Source: Nitrospinaceae bacterium
Lineage (GTDB): Bacteria; Nitrospinota; Nitrospinia; Nitrospinales; VA-1
Direction of reading: 5' to 3'
Length of the DNA stretch: 7,319 nucleotides
Assembly: GCA_029261675.1 (NCBI GenBank)
Contig: JAJDBA010000245.1
Span: 1-7,319, forward strand
Part shown: piece after piece, positions 6,144 through 7,319 of the stretch
Layout: every line of letters begins with the position of its first letter
How positions within the stretch are numbered: position 1 is the first letter of the stretch
The notes under the pieces: generated by a model
The model's input: only the letters and a program-made list of their open reading frames with translations
What the model was told of the DNA's origin: nothing
The model's database searches: none
Made by a program: the position numbers and the translations under genes

Positions 6144-6181
6144 ACCCAACGCTAAATCAAAATAGGTAAGTTTTTATGGTG

Positions 6182-6208
6182 TTGGCTGGTTTGCAGCATC
6201 GATATAAT
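6182..6208 (+). promoter_or_regulatory. Possible dnaX promoter
   Basis: A consensus -10 box TATAAT lies at 6203-6208. The best -35-like match is TTGGCT (6182-6187) with a short 15-bp spacer, so the -35 box is weak. The predicted transcript would begin near 6215 and leave only about 16 nt before the GTG start. Read-through from the ffs promoter is an alternative. Confidence 0.4.
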
Positions 6209-6230
6209 TCTCCCACTCATTTATAAAAAC

Positions 6231-7319
6231 GTGTCCCAATCTCAAGTACTAGCACGTAAATGGCGCCCTAAAAACTTCTCCGAATTAACCGGTCAAGATC
6301 ACGTTGTCAAAGCGTTGAGTAATGCGCTTGAACAAAATCGATTGCATCATGCTTATTTATTTACGGGTACACGCGGTGTTGGCAAAACGACGATTGCACG
6401 TATTTTAGCCAAGTCACTGAACTGCGACACAGGCATTACTGCGTCGCCATGCGGGACTTGTTCGGCTTGCGTTAATATTGATAGTGGTAATTTTGTTGAT
6501 CTGATAGAGCTGGATGCTGCGTCTAACACGCAGGTCGACAATATGCGTGAGCTACTTGAAAATGCGCTTTATGCGCCAACCAGTGCGCGCTACAAGATTT
6601 ATATCATTGACGAAGTGCATATGCTTTCTAAGTCGGCTTTTAATGCGATGTTAAAAACATTGGAGGAGCCGCCAGCACATGTCAAATTTGTACTCGCAAC
6701 CACAGACCCACAAAAAATTCCAGTAACGGTTTTGTCGCGGTGCTTGCAGTTTAATCTAAAACAGATTCCACTGACGAAAATTGTGGTGCATTTGAAAGCG
6801 ATCTTGGCAGAAGAGAAGATTAACAGTGATGCAGTGTCTTTGCAGTTATTAGCACGTGCTGCGCAGGGTAGTATGCGTGACGCTTTGAGCATGTTGGATC
6901 AAGCGATTGCTTTCGGGCAGGGCGAGGTGGCTGAAGCCAGTGTGCGTGAAATGCTGGGAGCCATTGACCAGAATTATCTTTATGATTTGCTGGATACCTT
7001 GGCGCAAAACGATGGCGAGAAGATGCTATCTATTGCGGATGAGATGGAGGTGCGCAGTCTTTCGTTTGATACTGCATTGCAGGATTTAGGTGCGTTACTG
7101 CATCGCATAGCGCTAGCACAAACGGTGCCTAAAGCCATTGCTGAAGAAGTGCCTGAACGTGAGCGAATATTTGCATTAGCAAAGACGTTCTCTGCTGAGG
7201 ATATTCAATTGTTTTACCAAATTGCCTTGCATGGCAAGGGCGACCTGAGTTTAGCGCCGGATGAATACGCCGGTTTCACCATGACGCTTATGCGTATGTT
7301 AGCTTTTTTGCCAGATAAT
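6231..7319 (+). CDS. dnaX: DNA polymerase III tau/gamma subunit, N-terminal part
   Basis: The frame is open from GTG at 6231 to the right edge, giving 363 residues beginning MSQSQVLARKWRPKNFSEL, the classic DnaX start. Visible motifs are Walker A GTRGVGKTT (46-54), four zinc-binding cysteines (C65, C74, C77, C80), Walker B/DEVH (127-130), sensor 1 LATTD (155-159) and the SRC arginine-finger motif (169-171). The protein is the ATPase of the clamp loader, which loads the beta sliding clamp, and the tau form also links polymerases to the helicase. The window covers AAA+ domains I-II and much of the collar domain III. The tau C-terminal region, and any frameshift site for gamma, is outside. GTG is chosen because the conserved N-terminus begins there and no ATG lies just upstream in frame. 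No Shine-Dalgarno sequence is evident. It follows ffs by 87 bp on the same strand. Confidence 0.96.
   Translation, partial: MSQSQVLARKWRPKNFSELTGQDHVVKALSNALEQNRLHHAYLFTGTRGVGKTTIARILAKSLNCDTGITASPCGTCSACVNIDSGNFVDLIELDAASNTQVDNMRELLENALYAPTSARYKIYIIDEVHMLSKSAFNAMLKTLEEPPAHVKFVLATTDPQKIPVTVLSRCLQFNLKQIPLTKIVVHLKAILAEEKINSDAVSLQLLARAAQGSMRDALSMLDQAIAFGQGEVAEASVREMLGAIDQNYLYDLLDTLAQNDGEKMLSIADEMEVRSLSFDTALQDLGALLHRIALAQTVPKAIAEEVPERERIFALAKTFSAEDIQLFYQIALHGKGDLSLAPDEYAGFTMTLMRMLAFLPDN

Noticed and set aside
6353..7089. Open frames in other frames within dnaX
   Set aside because: They are shadows of the clearly conserved dnaX frame and show no recognisable protein features.

Overview
The window looks like a proteobacterial chromosome, most probably betaproteobacterial. 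Three core loci support this: the last 45 codons of purC at the left edge, a bacterial small SRP RNA (4.5S, ffs) followed by dnaX at the right edge, and a GAF/HD-GYP signalling gene between them. The purC and dnaX protein sequences read like those of Betaproteobacteria (order Nitrosomonadales or a relative). That placement is from memory of family sequences, not from a search.

Layout from left to right: purC C-terminus (+, 2-139); a gene-free stretch with a TTTAGA hexanucleotide array and small hairpins (140-314); a 168-bp MITE-like element (315-482); a two-gene minus-strand operon, hamA (3050-3958) then hamB (516-3053); a 162-bp upstream region; a second copy of the MITE-like element (4121-4477) interrupted by a 183-bp insert that carries nine AAAAAC repeats between two hairpins; a gene-free stretch (4482-4723); a GAF plus HD-GYP gene (-, 4724-5875); a divergent promoter region; ffs (+, 6048-6143); and dnaX (+, from GTG 6231, open at the right edge).

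The accessory part is the two-gene operon. The upstream gene encodes a DUF1837-type protein with a PD-(D/E)XK-like pattern (D129, E147-x-K149). The downstream gene encodes an 845-residue Ski2-like superfamily 2 helicase with a DEAQ box. The genes overlap by ATGA. Together they match the Hachiman (HamAB) anti-phage system: the helicase is thought to sense abnormal DNA and the nuclease to degrade it. The operon is visibly more AT-rich than dnaX and purC and is bracketed by two related, same-orientation non-autonomous elements, so it reads as a small defence cargo inserted between housekeeping loci.

The most unusual signals are in the non-coding DNA. The two MITE-like copies align without net length change once a 183-bp insert and a 6-bp duplication (AAATTT) are removed from copy 2 (357 - 183 - 6 = 168). 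Copy 2 has perfect 15-bp terminal inverted repeats and a GGTC direct duplication. The nested insert contains a hexanucleotide array between two hairpins that share the loop CAAGA, which suggests a REP-like or other non-autonomous element. The hamAB system itself belongs to a known class and is not a new system.
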